A stretch of DNA of 64,000 nucleotides, taken from NCBI GenBank assembly GCA_022749755.1, contig CM040452.1:14774350-14838349 (forward strand). The letters are read 5' to 3'. The DNA comes from Azadirachta indica (lineage: Eukaryota > Streptophyta > Magnoliopsida > Sapindales > Meliaceae). The notes beneath the pieces are model-generated. The model worked only from the letters and a program-made list of their open reading frames with translations. It was not told where the DNA came from and did not search any database. Both the position numbers and the translations under genes were made by a program. The number at the start of each line of letters is the position of its first letter. The stretch's first letter is position 1. Shown here piece after piece: positions 63,469 through 64,000 of the stretch.

Positions 63469-64000
63469 ACTAAATGACTTTGTTGAATCGCCACAACTCA
63501 ATTTGATGATGGTATTGACTAGGGAAAGAAGGTGGTGAACTTGAAGTCTGACTCCTAGCGAAAGAGGATGTAGATAATTTTATGTCTTAGATATCAAAAA
63601 TAACCTGTGTTTAACTTTTTCCTTTTTCAGTGTATATATGTTTAAACGTAGTTATTAATAGGGAAGTTGCCCCCACTGAAACTTTTTTGAGGTCATATTG
63701 AGATACTAATGAGTGTATGCATATTTAGAAAGAGTAATACTAGTCATCCCAAATATGTTGATAATATCATTATATGCGGGTTGATGTTATGTTTTAGATC
63801 GCCGACCATATTCTTTGTTGTAGCACTCGTAAGGCGCATAAAACCCTCAATTCCAAATAATTAAATAGCAGATTATGTAAGTCTGAATGATTTTTATTTC
63901 TTAATGCCTATAGTTTGAGGTAAATGATAACTTATCAATTTATTTGAGGAGAAAGAATTTGAGCTCATTTTTTCATAATGATAAAAAGTTTTATCATGGC
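63469..64000. other. 3' region of the START gene
   Basis: This holds the likely 3' untranslated region and spacer. No further gene is seen before the window ends. Confidence 0.5.

Noticed and set aside
1..64000. CRISPR arrays, operons, bacterial or viral genes
   Set aside because: None seen. Gene structure is that of a plant nuclear genome throughout, and the direct repeats present are microsatellites or local duplications.

Overview
This is a plant nuclear window. The evidence is many short exons split by AT-rich GT-AG introns, protein families confined to or typical of plants (MYB-CC, DUF1218, DUF547 with a MIP1 leucine zipper, ECT-type YTH, hAT- and MULE-derived genes), and abundant AT and GA microsatellites. 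The sequence fits a woody eudicot. I cannot name the species; a Citrus-like genome is only a guess. All gene models were joined by hand at splice sites, and each was checked for reading phase and total length divisible by three.

Layout. 2.5-9.0 kb (-): a 12-exon DUF547 protein with an N-terminal coiled coil. 11.4-16.6 kb (-): a tandem pair of hAT-transposase-derived genes, the left one broken and the right one an intact BED-less ORF. 16.6-21.7 kb: AT-rich, mostly empty, with a probable SINE. 21.8-28.4 kb (+): a PHR1/PHL1-like MYB-CC factor with a long leader intron. 28.9-35.6 kb: a decayed Mutator-like element with ~110 bp terminal inverted repeats, carrying a MuDR/SWIM transposase relic (-) and a convergent Ulp1/C48 protease relic (+). 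36.4-37.3 kb (+): a third, truncated hAT-like copy. 39.3-41.5 kb (+): an intact two-exon BED-finger hAT-derived gene. 43.4-47.5 kb (+): a NiaP/OCT7-type MFS transporter. 48.5-49.4 kb (-): a DUF1218 membrane protein. 51.2-56.9 kb (+): an ECT/YTH m6A reader. 60.1-63.5 kb (+): a membrane-anchored START lipid-binding protein with a GC-AG intron.

The ordinary genes are unrelated housekeeping or regulatory genes and show no common pathway. The unusual content is (a) a local family of four hAT-derived copies whose intact members lack recognisable catalytic residues, one with and one without a BED finger, which suggests domestication followed by local duplication; and (b) the MULE-ULP element, with a four-unit array of imperfect palindromes just inside its right terminus and related TTTCGAGCAA boxes inside its left end.
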